The notes beneath the pieces are model-generated. The model did not search any database. It worked only from the letters and a program-made list of their open reading frames with translations, and was not told the DNA's origin. The position numbers and the translations under genes are program-made. DNA of 48,908 nt from a virus. This document shows, piece after piece, positions 30,388-38,101 of this stretch. The stretch spans positions 1-48,908 of IMG/VR virus record IMGVR_UViG_3300041411_000157. The stretch is one strand, 5' to 3'. How positions within the stretch are numbered: the first letter of the stretch is position 1; each line of letters opens with the position of its first letter.

Positions 30388-31038
30388 CTACTGCTTTGGC
30401 TCTTTCGCGAAGAAGGCCGGCTGAGGCCCTGAAATACGCTTCGGGTAATCGATGTCGAACTTTGCAAGGATGCGGGCAAAGGTTTTGAATGTGACACCGA
30501 GCTGCCCCATAGCCTGGTTGCGCGAAAGGCCGATCTCTATGAAGGCCTTGATACGCTCGGCGCGCTTCTCGTCTTCTGCATCAGTGATGCGGCGGGGTCG
30601 CATATTGTTGTGGCCGTTATTTGTCGCTGGCAGGAATTTGAAGCCGCCTTCCACAGCGATTCGTTGGAGAGATCGTCGAGGCATGCCGGTCTGTTCGACG
30701 GCCTGTGCGTAGGTCGTGGTTTCGGCCAGCTTTCGGATTCGCTCAATCTGATCGACTTTGTCCTTTTCCCGTTGCGCATTGCGCGCTTCGCGATCGATGT
30801 CTCGCTGCGTGAGCTTGTCGATGTAGGTCGTGCTGGGCTCGGCCCGGTTCGCCGACTTGATCACCTTTACGCTCGGCGGCGGCTCATGCCTCACGGGTGG
30901 CGGTACGAAGCTCGGCCCCTGCAACACCTCAATAGCCCCTCCTTTGTTCAAGAAGACCTCCTGAAGCAGGGCCAGTTCGTGGCGTTGAGGGTCGAGCATT
31001 TGGATCATGGAAAGCTCGGTGCTGACGTATGCGTTCAT
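30388..31038 (-). CDS. Helix-turn-helix early protein
   Basis: A 216-residue protein. The central segment (about 100-135, KLAETTTYAQAVEQTGMPRR) is a HTH, and a second HTH-like segment near the end is FIEIGLSRNQAMGQLGVTFK. A long charged helix separates N-terminal and HTH parts. It overlaps the stop of the exonuclease gene (ATGA). Role in regulation or recombination is inferred from position. Confidence 0.6.
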   Translation of the reverse strand: MNAYVSTELSMIQMLDPQRHELALLQEVFLNKGGAIEVLQGPSFVPPPVRHEPPPSVKVIKSANRAEPSTTYIDKLTQRDIDREARNAQREKDKVDQIERIRKLAETTTYAQAVEQTGMPRRSLQRIAVEGGFKFLPATNNGHNNMRPRRITDAEDEKRAERIKAFIEIGLSRNQAMGQLGVTFKTFARILAKFDIDYPKRISGPQPAFFAKEPKQ

Positions 31039-32657
31039 GCTGCCACCTGCTCCAGGGTTACCCCCGGCACGTTGAATTCAGAACCTTGGGCATCGACAAG
31101 ATCATCGAGGCCTTTCCAGTTAACGGTCAGCACGCTGATTGGCACTTGACCGGCCGCCACAGCCTTCACCAGCGCATCGAGATCGGTCACCCGCGCTTCG
31201 AGCTTCATCGGCTTTGGCTGAACCTTGGCGGATGGGGCCACTGCCGAAACGCGCGATGCAGGCTGTTCAACTCTTACTGGCACAGGAGTCACTACCGGCT
31301 CGACTTGTTTCGCCTTTTCAGCATCGGCGATCTTCTGCAGCTCTTCTTCGCGAATCCGCTTACGAGTGGCTTCGGCTTTCTCTTCCTCGGCTTTCTCATG
31401 TTCCGAGATCCGAAATTTGATCAGCGTCACCAGATCGTCATTGGCCTTCGTTACCAACTGCTGAATGTCACTGAACAGGAAGGAGTGGTCGGTGGCGAGC
31501 TCGGCCAAGCTGGTCAGGTTCAGACGAATACAGTCAGCCGCCTGGCTGGCGTCGATCTTCGCTCGGGCCAGTTCGGTATCCACGGCATCCTGCAAGCTGG
31601 CGATGGTTCGCTTGTTTTTCATGGCGCCAAGGAAGTCAGCGGCGACTGCCGGCAGCGCCACTTTGCCCAGCGTCTTGTTGATTGCCGCGATGTGGTCAGC
31701 CAGCGCCTGCTCGGCCTTCTGCTTGATGTTCGACTTGACCAACAGCTCTTGCGCCTTCACCAGCTTGTCGACCTTCAGGCGAGTTTCGCGGGCGTGCGCC
31801 GAGACGCGATCCAGCGAGGAAAACAGTTCGTCGATGGTTGCGGTCTGGGATAACGCCTGCTTCTTCGCTGCCGCGACGGCTTCCTCGACATCGCCGCACC
31901 ACTTCACAGCCTTCTTCGCGTCGGCGAAGTCTTGATCGGTGGTCAGTTCGGTTTTCACCGAGTCGATGACCGCCAAGGCCGATCGCTCGAACACTTTCAG
32001 GTTGCTGGCGGTAACCATGCCGGTAAGTTCAATGCGCAGCGCTGGAAGCTCGTCAGGCGCCTTGCCGACGACAATCGACGGTGCGTCGGCCATCTCGAAG
32101 TTTGCCAGATCGGCCTCGAACTGCTTCCAGCCTTCGACCAGCTGTTCGGCACGGCCGGCGACCGGGCGATATTCCATGCTGACGAAGTTTTCGGCGGTGC
32201 CGTCCGAGCAAACGAAGATCACTTTCTCAGCACCACTCACCAGCAGTTGCTGTTCGAGCTGCCAGTAGTAATGCGGGGCTAGATCTCCAGCCCTCACCTG
32301 GGCGACCAGCGATTCGTTCCAGAGCTTGTGCTCGAACAATGTCTCTCCGAGCATCGTCGCGCCGTCCATCGACGCCAGCAGGTTGCCCAGCGTGCCAACT
32401 ACCGGATACAGCTCTTCCCCGATCAGCGCTTCGACCAGCGGACGGGCCGATGCTTCAGTGGCGTGACCCTTGTCGAAGATGTACTGCTGCGGCGGGGTAA
32501 CGTCGGCGACGATGCCGGTCTTCTTCATCGCGAGCAGTTCGGTGCGGGTCTGGTACTTCGACGCGCCTTGCATTGCCGGCGCTTCGGATGCGGTGAAGTG
32601 CTTGGCGCGCAATGCATGCCACTCGGCGGAGCCTTGGGCTACGTTATGAATAATCAT
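31035..32657 (-). CDS. YqaJ/lambda-exonuclease-like recombination nuclease
   Basis: A 540-residue protein. The N-terminal 220 residues fit the YqaJ viral recombinase domain: GSAEWHALRAKHFTASEAPAM, FDKGHATEASARPLVEAL, SMDGATMLGETLFEHK with acidic metal ligands, and HYYWQLEQQLLVSGAEK. The C-terminal 300 residues are mostly helical coiled coil. It would digest 5' ends of double-stranded DNA and hand single strands to Bet. It overlaps the Bet gene by 4 bases and has GGAG upstream. Confidence 0.82.
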   Translation of the reverse strand: MIIHNVAQGSAEWHALRAKHFTASEAPAMQGASKYQTRTELLAMKKTGIVADVTPPQQYIFDKGHATEASARPLVEALIGEELYPVVGTLGNLLASMDGATMLGETLFEHKLWNESLVAQVRAGDLAPHYYWQLEQQLLVSGAEKVIFVCSDGTAENFVSMEYRPVAGRAEQLVEGWKQFEADLANFEMADAPSIVVGKAPDELPALRIELTGMVTASNLKVFERSALAVIDSVKTELTTDQDFADAKKAVKWCGDVEEAVAAAKKQALSQTATIDELFSSLDRVSAHARETRLKVDKLVKAQELLVKSNIKQKAEQALADHIAAINKTLGKVALPAVAADFLGAMKNKRTIASLQDAVDTELARAKIDASQAADCIRLNLTSLAELATDHSFLFSDIQQLVTKANDDLVTLIKFRISEHEKAEEEKAEATRKRIREEELQKIADAEKAKQVEPVVTPVPVRVEQPASRVSAVAPSAKVQPKPMKLEARVTDLDALVKAVAAGQVPISVLTVNWKGLDDLVDAQGSEFNVPGVTLEQVAA

Positions 32658-33472
32658 GCTGCATCTCCATCGAGGGCTTTGAGATTGGTGATGGTTTCGA
32701 TCTGCTCCGCGCTCAGCGTGTATTTGCTGCGGATTGTCGCGATCAGGTGCTCAGGGCTGGTTCGGCCCGAGTCGATCAAGGGTTGCCACTTGACGACGTT
32801 TTCTTTCAGCAGTTCGTCCGGGTAGCCAGGTAGCGCTTCCGGCTCGGGCTGCGCCTGCTGAATTGGCGTTACATCGCGCACGGCTTCTTCGAATGCCTTG
32901 CCTTCCATCTCGTCAGCCGTCGGGGCCGATCCAACTTCGGGGAATGCCTTGCGCAAGGCTTGTGCCTCGGCGCACTTGGCGAGCTGGGCAAAGGCCCGGC
33001 GCTTCCACATCGCGTTCGGCGCGGCGCTGTCCTTGCTGGCGGTGGCGTAGTTTTCAAGCCAGCGCTCGTTGGCAGTGAATTCAGCGACAAGCCCGTTGGC
33101 CATCTGGCGCTTGACGGTCACTCGGCACCATTCCGGATAGGTGACATCGACGCCCGACAGCTTCGCGGTGATCGGCGGTCCGTATTCTGGGTCGCTGATC
33201 CCGGCGTATTGCCCGGTACGCGCCGCCTGAATTCGGTACAGGCCAATGCCCGGCATGACCGTGTCCTGCATCTTTTTCGTGTCTTTGTTCCAGATCGGTA
33301 CGATGTGCACCGGCTTCAGCATTGGGTCCAGGTGGGCGGCCTGGCAGTAGGCCAACACCATCACGACTGAATTGTGCGCAGCGCCCGGGTACAAGCTGCT
33401 GCTCAAAACCTCGACGAGTGCCGACTCCGACAACGCTGGCAAGTTTTCGGCCTGCTTCATTACTGCTGACAT
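32654..33472 (-). CDS. bet: Single-strand annealing protein (Bet/RecT-like)
   Basis: A 272-residue recombinase like lambda Bet: the core has YCQAAHLDPMLKPVHIVPIW, MPGIGLYRIQAARTGQYAG, and WKRRAFAQLAKCAEAQALRKAFPE (about 155-180). It anneals single strands after YqaJ-type digestion. ATG 33472 is chosen for GGAAGGA spacing; an earlier in-frame codon at 33490 is poorer. Confidence 0.88.
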   Translation of the reverse strand: MSAVMKQAENLPALSESALVEVLSSSLYPGAAHNSVVMVLAYCQAAHLDPMLKPVHIVPIWNKDTKKMQDTVMPGIGLYRIQAARTGQYAGISDPEYGPPITAKLSGVDVTYPEWCRVTVKRQMANGLVAEFTANERWLENYATASKDSAAPNAMWKRRAFAQLAKCAEAQALRKAFPEVGSAPTADEMEGKAFEEAVRDVTPIQQAQPEPEALPGYPDELLKENVVKWQPLIDSGRTSPEHLIATIRSKYTLSAEQIETITNLKALDGDAA

Positions 33473-33512
33473 GGGGATTCCTTCCGCCATGCAGGCGGCG
33501 TATGAGTTCGAA

Positions 33513-33629
33513 TTATTGAGTGAGCTGACCGACGTAGGCGCTGGCCAGCATGACGAAGGTGGCGCCGAGGAGGACGATGGCTGAGCCTCGGAGCATGTAG
33601 ATTCGCTTGGCGCGCTGGTAGGAGGTCAT
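33513..33629 (-). CDS. Small membrane protein
   Basis: A 38-residue protein, MTSYQRAKRIYMLRG then a hydrophobic helix AIVLLGATFVMLASAYVG. The ATG overlaps the upstream stop (ATGA). Basic start with one membrane helix; function unknown. Confidence 0.55.
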   Translation of the reverse strand: MTSYQRAKRIYMLRGSAIVLLGATFVMLASAYVGQLTQ

Positions 33630-33868
33630 GGCGAGCACATCGACAGGGCGCTGTAGCAGTAGTAGCGGCGCTCTGTCCCGTCGTCGTAGTTCACTTCGCC
33701 AGTCGCGCCGCAGCCGCATTGGGCAATTTCCGGCTCGTCTTCTTCTGGCTGATCTGCCAGCTGGCAATTCTGTCCGCCGCAGTGCGGGCACTCCGTATGG
33801 GTCAAATTTGAAAACTGGCCCATCCATCGAATGCCTGTCTGGTTGCAGCTGCCGCAAATCATGCTCAT
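33626..33868 (-). CDS. Zinc-ribbon-like small protein
   Basis: An 80-residue protein. CGSCNQTG and CPHCGGQNC form a typical zinc ribbon, followed by CGCG and a YYCYSALSMC end, so up to two metal sites. It starts at 33868 (or ATG 33862) next to GGCGAG and overlaps both neighbours. Perhaps a small DNA- or RNA-binding modulator. Confidence 0.6.
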   Translation of the reverse strand: MSMICGSCNQTGIRWMGQFSNLTHTECPHCGGQNCQLADQPEEDEPEIAQCGCGATGEVNYDDGTERRYYCYSALSMCSP

Positions 33869-33981
33869 CTCGCCACCGCCACAGGAAGGCTGATCTGCTC
33901 GCGCTGAACCTCGCGAACCTGGTCGTACATGCCCCAGCAGAAGACTGTGAGGACGGTGAGAATCCAGAATGTGAGCTTCAT
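33865..33981 (-). CDS. Small membrane protein
   Basis: A 38-residue frame, MKLTFWILTVLTVFCW then MYDQVREVQREQI. It has a very strong site GGAGGTGAT before the ATG and a single N-terminal membrane helix. It overlaps the zinc-ribbon gene as ATGA. Confidence 0.6.
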   Translation of the reverse strand: MKLTFWILTVLTVFCWGMYDQVREVQREQISLPVAVAR

Positions 33982-34115
33982 CAATCACCTCCCCAGTATT
34001 GGAGTGGAATGAACGTGTACTGCTCCCGGCCGTGATGGCGAACCCGCCAGTATTCAAGGTCGATCCGGTTGAGCAGCTCTTGAAAGGTGTAGGAGCGAGT
34101 AGCGAGGCTTTTCAT
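33981..34115 (-). CDS. Small hypothetical protein
   Basis: A 44-residue protein starting MKSLATRSYTFQELLN with AAGGTGG upstream and ending FIPLQYWGGD. No family recognised. It is part of a chain of small genes that overlap by a few bases. Confidence 0.55.
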   Translation of the reverse strand: MKSLATRSYTFQELLNRIDLEYWRVRHHGREQYTFIPLQYWGGD

Positions 34116-34249
34116 GGCGCCACCTTGCAGGTCCACCGGCCCGCGCACTTGCATGGCTGGTCGATCCACTTCACATCGACCAGAAACAAGAAGCCCCGAT
34201 TTCTCAGGGCTTCGACAATTCCTTCAAATGAACCGGAGATGATGGTCAT
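34112..34249 (-). CDS. Small hypothetical protein
   Basis: A 45-residue frame, MTIISGSFEGIVEALRNRGF then CKCAGRWTCKVAP, with GGAG upstream. Three cysteines near the end may bind metal. It overlaps both neighbours by 4 bases (ATGA), which supports translation. Confidence 0.55.
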   Translation of the reverse strand: MTIISGSFEGIVEALRNRGFLFLVDVKWIDQPCKCAGRWTCKVAP

Positions 34250-34440
34250 GCCGCACTCCTTGGCCGATTCGCAATGGCGACATTCAGCCTTTTGCAGTAG
34301 TGGTGGAACTCTTCGATGGTGATCTTGCTGGCCTGCATGAAGGCGGCGATGTTGCGTTGCACTAGCACTTCGTACAGGGGAGGGCAGTCTTCACTCGCGA
34401 GTTCGTCGAGGTCTTGGTCGATCAGGATGTGCGGGCTCAT
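34246..34440 (-). CDS. Small hypothetical protein
   Basis: A 64-residue protein, MSPHILIDQDLDELASEDCP onward; helical, ending RLNVAIANRPRSAA. It overlaps both neighbours by 4 bases. No family recognised. Confidence 0.55.
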   Translation of the reverse strand: MSPHILIDQDLDELASEDCPPLYEVLVQRNIAAFMQASKITIEEFHHYCKRLNVAIANRPRSAA

Positions 34441-34859
34441 AACTCGTCGTCCTCTGCCTTGGCTATCAGCGCGTCATCTGCGATAGGCTCAAGCAGCGCC
34501 TCGGCGATCTCACCAAGCTTGCCGAGCGGGTGGTCGCTGTTGCCCAGCAGTTCTGCGACATCGGTCTTATCGACGGTGCCGCGTGACGCTGAAATCAGCA
34601 GCCGCCCAAGTGCGGGCGTTTGAACCTCGCAATCAGCAAGGCGGTTGTTCACATACTCATCAACCGCCAGGGCGAGTTGATCGACAGTCACGCCTTGCGG
34701 TGGGCGCATGCGGCGCTGGAAAGACACGCTGGTTGATCTCAAGAGGTCTTCGGCGGCGTTGTACAGCCATTCAGCGCGAGCTGTGTCGTGTGGGCTGTCG
34801 CTCGCTGGAGGCGGCTTTCGGCTTGGGCGTTTGTGGTGCGGAATGTGTGTCGTGCGCAT
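34437..34859 (-). CDS. Hypothetical early protein
   Basis: A 140-residue protein with GGAGG upstream. The N-terminus is basic and proline-rich, the rest helical (AEWLYNAAEDLLRSTSVSFQ, TVDQLALAVDEYVNNRLAD), and the C-terminus acidic. No family recognised. It heads the chain of overlapping small genes before Bet. Confidence 0.6.
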   Translation of the reverse strand: MRTTHIPHHKRPSRKPPPASDSPHDTARAEWLYNAAEDLLRSTSVSFQRRMRPPQGVTVDQLALAVDEYVNNRLADCEVQTPALGRLLISASRGTVDKTDVAELLGNSDHPLGKLGEIAEALLEPIADDALIAKAEDDEL

Positions 34860-34959
34860 GATCGCCTCCAGATCGGCGAGTTAGATCCGGGCGAGGGCCG
34901 CCCTGCATCCTTTTTAAACATATCGACCGCGGGGTTTTGGCCGAAATCCATTTGCCTGA

Positions 34960-35085
34960 TCAGGCGATATACCCGCCTGGCATAGTGACAACGACCTTCT
35001 TGGCTACAGGGTCATGCATGCGGCCTTTGGCGCAGTCGTGGACGTCGGGGCGGGGCTTGCGGGGTGAGGGGGGTGTGCGTTTCAT
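34960..35085 (-). CDS. Possible small basic protein
   Basis: A 41-residue frame, MKRTPPSPRKPRPDVHDCAK onward to VVTMPGGYIA. The ribosome site is weak. Possible promoter elements lie just upstream (TTGCAG, 16 bases, AATAAG on the minus strand). Real but short, or chance. Confidence 0.4.
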   Translation of the reverse strand: MKRTPPSPRKPRPDVHDCAKGRMHDPVAKKVVVTMPGGYIA

Positions 35086-35200
35086 GGCTGCTATACCTGT
35101 GGGAGCGGGGCGGCGATCAAATCGCTTATTTTCGGCAGAATTCCGCCTGCAACTACCGGAATAGAGCCTTCGTATGGTGGCGATCACTGTGGGAGCGGAG

Positions 35201-35231
35201 GAAATAAAAAGCCGACTCGAAAGCCGGCTTT
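35201..35231 (-). terminator. Rho-independent terminator
   Basis: On the minus strand AAAGCCG pairs with CGGCTTT around a 10-base loop, followed by a T-rich run (TTTTATTT). It lies downstream of the gene at 35599-36420 and of the hairpin-rich stretch, within the leftward early transcript. Confidence 0.75.
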
Positions 35232-35315
35232 ACCTTCCCTACGTCACGACCGGGCGCATGAGGCGTCGGATCGTTGTTGTCTGTTACATGGCTGCAAATC
35301 CTCCGTGTTGAGTTG

Positions 35316-35557
35316 AACTACCGAGCATTCCTCGGTAGTTGGAATGGTGTGCAGATGGCCGGCGCTGATCTCCGGCTTAAGGTGCCAAGCCTTACCTTTA
35401 ACCGGCAATGCCCGGTGGATTCCTTGGCATTTTCTTCGCTCACGCTTCTCGCATCAGCCTGCGCATTCATCTGCATCGGTAGAGCACCTCACCTGTAACG
35501 ACATTGGATCAGGACGATTCAAGGTGCTCTCCGATGCACTCTCCATCACCATGGAGA
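35316..35557. ncRNA. Hairpin-dense noncoding region, candidate structured RNA
   Basis: No gene is seen from 35232 to 35598. The stretch holds a series of strong inverted repeats. AACTACCGAG/CTCGGTAGTT (35316-35340) has a 10-bp stem. GCCGG/CCGGC lies at 35358-35376. TGCCAAG/CTTGGCA (35383-35429) encloses ACCGG/CCGGT. A 16-bp stem with one bulged T is formed by 35473-35489 and 35522-35537. TCTCCAT/ATGGAGA (35540-35557) closes the series. In the leftward transcript they precede a terminator, so an antitermination or regulatory RNA is possible. The strand is not known. Confidence 0.5.
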
Positions 35558-35598
35558 TATCGGGCCATTTTCGTCTGGCAAGACGTGTACGGAGAGGG

Positions 35599-36420
35599 TT
35601 AGGAAGATGGCTTTGCGGTTTCCGCTTCAAGTTTCGCAATCTCGGCCCGAAGGATTTGCAGTCGGTCGATCTTATGTTTGTTCTGCGCTGCCGCATGCTT
35701 ATCGATAACGGCCTGCGGGATGACGGCTCCTTCGATCTTCTTCCAGTCATCCAGGTAGAAGTGGCTGGAATCTCCAGACAGGTACTTCTCGCACTGACCA
35801 TTGAGTTCTGCTTGAGCCATAGCCAGTGCGCTTTCATAGCTAGTCGTCGGGTAAATTGCTTTGCTGCTACCGCTGTCATCCCGGTATTGATGCAGGCGAT
35901 AACTCAAGCTCCCATCAGTCTTGCCATACAGAGACACAAGCTTCATACCGTCAATATTGAATCTGCCATGCCAAGAGTCGATGTCGTAGGCAGCATTGAT
36001 GTCATTCCAACTGATGATTTCCGGCGAATATCCAGATACGAAGAGGTGGGTTATCTGACCGGACATAAACAACCGCAGGGTTTCAAGCTGGCTTTCGTCA
36101 GAGGCGTTAACGAAGCGAAGCAGGGTGTCGGCTTGGATCTTCGCCTTCTCCCTCACTATCCCGAGTCGTTTGCTTTGTTCCTCGATATTCCGGTTCAGCG
36201 TTGCCCGGTCTTTTTCATAGCGCGCTTCAAGCTCGCGCAGGCTCTTCTCCTTCCACGATTCGGCCGGCGCATCGTGCAGACTCTTGACGACGAAGTTCTC
36301 GCCGCTCGGGATTTCTTGCCCGGCGCTGACGAAGATCTCTTGGACGATGGTTTCTTGGGAATTCAGCTTGCCAACGATTAGGACTTTCTTTCCGTCGTTG
36401 GTGTATTTGATATCGGTCAT
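35599..36420 (-). CDS. Hypothetical early protein with coiled coil
   Basis: A 273-residue protein. The N-terminal part (KYTNDGKKVLIVGKLNSQET) looks beta-rich; residues about 58-95 are coiled coil (SLRELEARYEKDRATLNRNI), and a helical C-terminus ends ILRAEIAKLEAETAKPSS. I do not recognise a family. It is the third gene after PL and has a long hairpin-bearing leader (36421-36647). Confidence 0.65.
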   Translation of the reverse strand: MTDIKYTNDGKKVLIVGKLNSQETIVQEIFVSAGQEIPSGENFVVKSLHDAPAESWKEKSLRELEARYEKDRATLNRNIEEQSKRLGIVREKAKIQADTLLRFVNASDESQLETLRLFMSGQITHLFVSGYSPEIISWNDINAAYDIDSWHGRFNIDGMKLVSLYGKTDGSLSYRLHQYRDDSGSSKAIYPTTSYESALAMAQAELNGQCEKYLSGDSSHFYLDDWKKIEGAVIPQAVIDKHAAAQNKHKIDRLQILRAEIAKLEAETAKPSS

Positions 36421-36445
36421 GAGTCGATCCTTTCATTGGCTTTCG

Positions 36446-36515
36446 AATGCCTCCCGGGGTGTGAGAGGCATTTGTAAAGCCAGATGGCCAGCCTGAAACA
36501 GCAGGAAGCCATCTG
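36446..36515 (-). other. Two stem-loops in a gene leader
   Basis: AATGCCTC/GAGGCATT (36446-36472) and CAGATGGC/GCCATCTG (36481-36515) are perfect 8-base inverted repeats in the gap between two early genes. They could control translation or stability of the downstream 273-residue gene. Confidence 0.45.
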
Positions 36516-36647
36516 ATATCCGGTCGCTCTCTACTGGAGGCAGCGACTGGGTGTTCCTTCAGTGGTAGGTGATGCAGGGGGCCGCATTGCGCGGTGTGGA
36601 CTCTTCCGCATCCCGCTGCACACTCTGTGAATGCGCAGGAGGATGGT

Positions 36648-36908
36648 TCAGATTTCCTGAACCTCTCCTGACTCGATACGCGCCGTGCACAGGGCGTCAC
36701 CGCGCGCTTGGTCTTCGTCGTCTGCGCCGAGGAACATGTAGCCTTCCTCTGGAACCTCGTGGAACTGGCAGTACAGCCCCGGGCCGCTGTGTGCGCTGTT
36801 GTCCTCGACAAAAACCAGGGTCATGTCGTCGTAAGCTTCTGGATCACCGCTGGACTCCGACAGCTCCAGCAACTCCTTGATCTGACGATGCGTCATATTG
36901 ATTTTCAT
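36648..36908 (-). CDS. Small acidic early protein
   Basis: An 86-residue acidic protein. ATG 36908 follows GGAGGTGA; a GTG at 36917 is in frame. It starts MKINMTHRQIKELLEL and ends RIESGEVQEI. No family recognised. Small acidic early proteins often inhibit host enzymes, but there is no direct evidence here. Confidence 0.6.
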   Translation of the reverse strand: MKINMTHRQIKELLELSESSGDPEAYDDMTLVFVEDNSAHSGPGLYCQFHEVPEEGYMFLGADDEDQARGDALCTARIESGEVQEI

Positions 36909-36913
36909 GCTCT

Positions 36914-37105
36914 TCACCTCCGGTTGATTTTCCGGATGACCCTGTTGCCAAGGTCATCGAGGAAATCTGTTGTCTCCACCACGCGCATCGCCCGATTCAT
37001 ATCTCTGGCCAAGTCACACATTTCGTGTCCGGTGTTCTTCCTGGCTGGCTTGCGTGGTTTCGCGTACTCACATGTGGGAGCACGGCAGCTATCCAGAGGC
37101 TGCAT
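36914..37105 (-). CDS. First gene of the PL transcript, function unknown
   Basis: A 63-residue basic protein (CRAPTCEYAKPRKPARKN, ending GNRVIRKINRR). The ribosome site is weak. It is the first frame after promoter PL, where lambda-type phages carry an N-like antiterminator. Its arginine/lysine content would allow RNA binding, but no arginine-rich motif is clear. Confidence 0.5.
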   Translation of the reverse strand: MQPLDSCRAPTCEYAKPRKPARKNTGHEMCDLARDMNRAMRVVETTDFLDDLGNRVIRKINRR

Positions 37106-37128
37106 GGGCGGCGATTTAGCTTCTTCCG

Positions 37129-37149
37129 ACCCAGGTAATTGCCTGGGTA
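37129..37149. other. Inverted repeat in the PL leader
   Basis: ACCCAGG and CCTGGGT form a 7-bp stem with a 6-base loop about 85 bases downstream of PL. It could be a leader hairpin or a protein site. Confidence 0.45.
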
Positions 37150-37232
37150 CGTCGCGGTGGTCACGTCAGACTGTTAAAGAGCGGCGGGTCTGTTGAGGCC
37201 CTGGCGCCGTCTTGTTCGTTGGCGTTGAACAG

Positions 37233-37261
37233 AATATAAGCCTGCTTATCGCATCGGTCAA
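37233..37261 (-). promoter_or_regulatory. Early leftward promoter PL
   Basis: On the minus strand TTGACC (37261-37256), a 17-base spacer, then TATATT (37238-37233). This is a near-consensus sigma-70 promoter. Repressor operators overlap it at 37236-37249 and 37261-37274, so CI should shut it off. Confidence 0.85.
37236..37249. promoter_or_regulatory. CI/Cro operator at PL (site 1)
   Basis: ATAAGCCTGCTTAT, arms ATAAGC/GCTTAT, overlapping the -10 and spacer of PL. The same palindrome occurs between the repressor and Cro-like genes. Confidence 0.82.
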
Positions 37262-37274
37262 TAAGATTGCTTAT
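37261..37274. promoter_or_regulatory. CI/Cro operator at PL (site 2)
   Basis: ATAAGATTGCTTAT, matching the operator consensus with one arm mismatch, at the -35 end of PL. Confidence 0.75.
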
Positions 37275-37290
37275 ATATTTTCAGGAGGCG

Positions 37291-37316
37291 AAAAAAAATC
37301 CCGCGAAAGGCGGGAT
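37291..37316 (-). terminator. Terminator of the repressor gene
   Basis: On the minus strand ATCCCGC, loop CTTTC, GCGGGAT, followed by eight Ts. It lies 20 bases after the CI stop and upstream of PL, separating the two transcripts. Confidence 0.9.
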
Positions 37317-37335
37317 CTATGAAATCAGGGGTGTG

Positions 37336-38064
37336 TTATTTACGGCGCGGAGAACGCCTGACGGTCGACCACCAGAAAACTCGGCCAAGCATTCTTACGT
37401 CGTCGGTGAATTGCTCAGCTGTCATGACTTCGTCGGGGAAGTCTTCAGAATTCTCGCTGCGAATTCTCACGCTACCACCAGGTAGTCGGTGGAGGTATTT
37501 CACCCTGAGCATACCCAATTGGTTGAAGGCGTAGATCTCGCCGTCAATGATTGAGGTGTCATCCAGATCGAAGCCAATCGCTGCGCCATCCAAAATAAGA
37601 CGCTCCATGCTACGGCCTTTAATCCTGGCACAAGCAGCGCTCTTGGCCTCAACGCCCGCTGCCTTTAATGTGGCACCGCTGAATCTGAGCTTCCTATCGG
37701 CAATTTCAACGACTTCAGACATACCCTGTCCACCGGCAAATTCGACTTCAGCAAAGTACGGTATTTCATACTCGTCGTCATCTAAGGATTCGCCTTCCTC
37801 CCACGCGTCCATATCCCCCAGCAGCTCAGCGTTCGCCTCGATGTGAGTCAGCCGCCCCTTCATCTCGCCGATACCATCAGAGAGCCATATGGCGCTCACG
37901 GAGCAGGCGTGGGCGATCTTCGCGATATGAGCGCTCTGTAGGTTCTTCCCTGTCTCAAGCTGGGAGATAACTGGCTGCTCAACGCCCACAAGCTCGGCGA
38001 GCTTTTTTTGCGTCAGGCGAGCGCCTTGGCGAGCCATTTTGATGCGGTTGGCAAGAGTATTCAT
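37336..38064 (-). CDS. cI: CI-like repressor with LexA-type (S24) autocleavage domain
   Basis: A 242-residue lysogeny repressor. The N-terminal HTH (about 5-60) contains RLTQKKLAELVGVEQPVISQ. The C-terminal S24 domain has the cleavage site EFAGG (Ala110-Gly111), nucleophile Ser152 (GRSMERL) and Lys189 (LRVKYL), so RecA-stimulated self-cleavage and SOS induction are expected. The ATG at 38064 is only about 9 bases from the -10 box of PRM, so the message may be nearly leaderless as in lambda. It probably binds the ATAAGC-type palindromes on both sides. Confidence 0.9.
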   Translation of the reverse strand: MNTLANRIKMARQGARLTQKKLAELVGVEQPVISQLETGKNLQSAHIAKIAHACSVSAIWLSDGIGEMKGRLTHIEANAELLGDMDAWEEGESLDDDEYEIPYFAEVEFAGGQGMSEVVEIADRKLRFSGATLKAAGVEAKSAACARIKGRSMERLILDGAAIGFDLDDTSIIDGEIYAFNQLGMLRVKYLHRLPGGSVRIRSENSEDFPDEVMTAEQFTDDVRMLGRVFWWSTVRRSPRRK

Positions 38065-38073
38065 CTTCACAAC

Positions 38074-38101
38074 GTTATAAGCCCTCTTATCTTCTTGCAA
38101 A
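38074..38101 (-). promoter_or_regulatory. Repressor maintenance promoter PRM
   Basis: On the minus strand TTTGCA (38101-38096), 16 bases, TATAAC (38079-38074), with the repressor ATG 9 bases further. It shares sequence with the divergent PR promoter, and an operator covers its -10. Confidence 0.65.
38077..38090. promoter_or_regulatory. CI/Cro operator between cI and cro (site at PRM)
   Basis: ATAAGCCCTCTTAT, matching the operator palindrome with one mismatch. A further half-site ATAAGC lies at 38101-38106. Confidence 0.7.

Noticed and set aside
34739-34951. Minus-strand 70-codon frame at 34739-34951
   Set aside because: It overlaps the better supported 140-residue gene by over 100 bases and its composition looks random. 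The first 90 bases could hide a small gene but nothing supports it.
35461-35537. tRNA-like stretch (GGTAGAGCACC then CCTGTAA) in the hairpin region
   Set aside because: The D-arm-like and anticodon-loop-like words look like a threonine tRNA, but the anticodon stem does not pair and the bases instead form a long 16-bp hairpin, so no functional tRNA is called.
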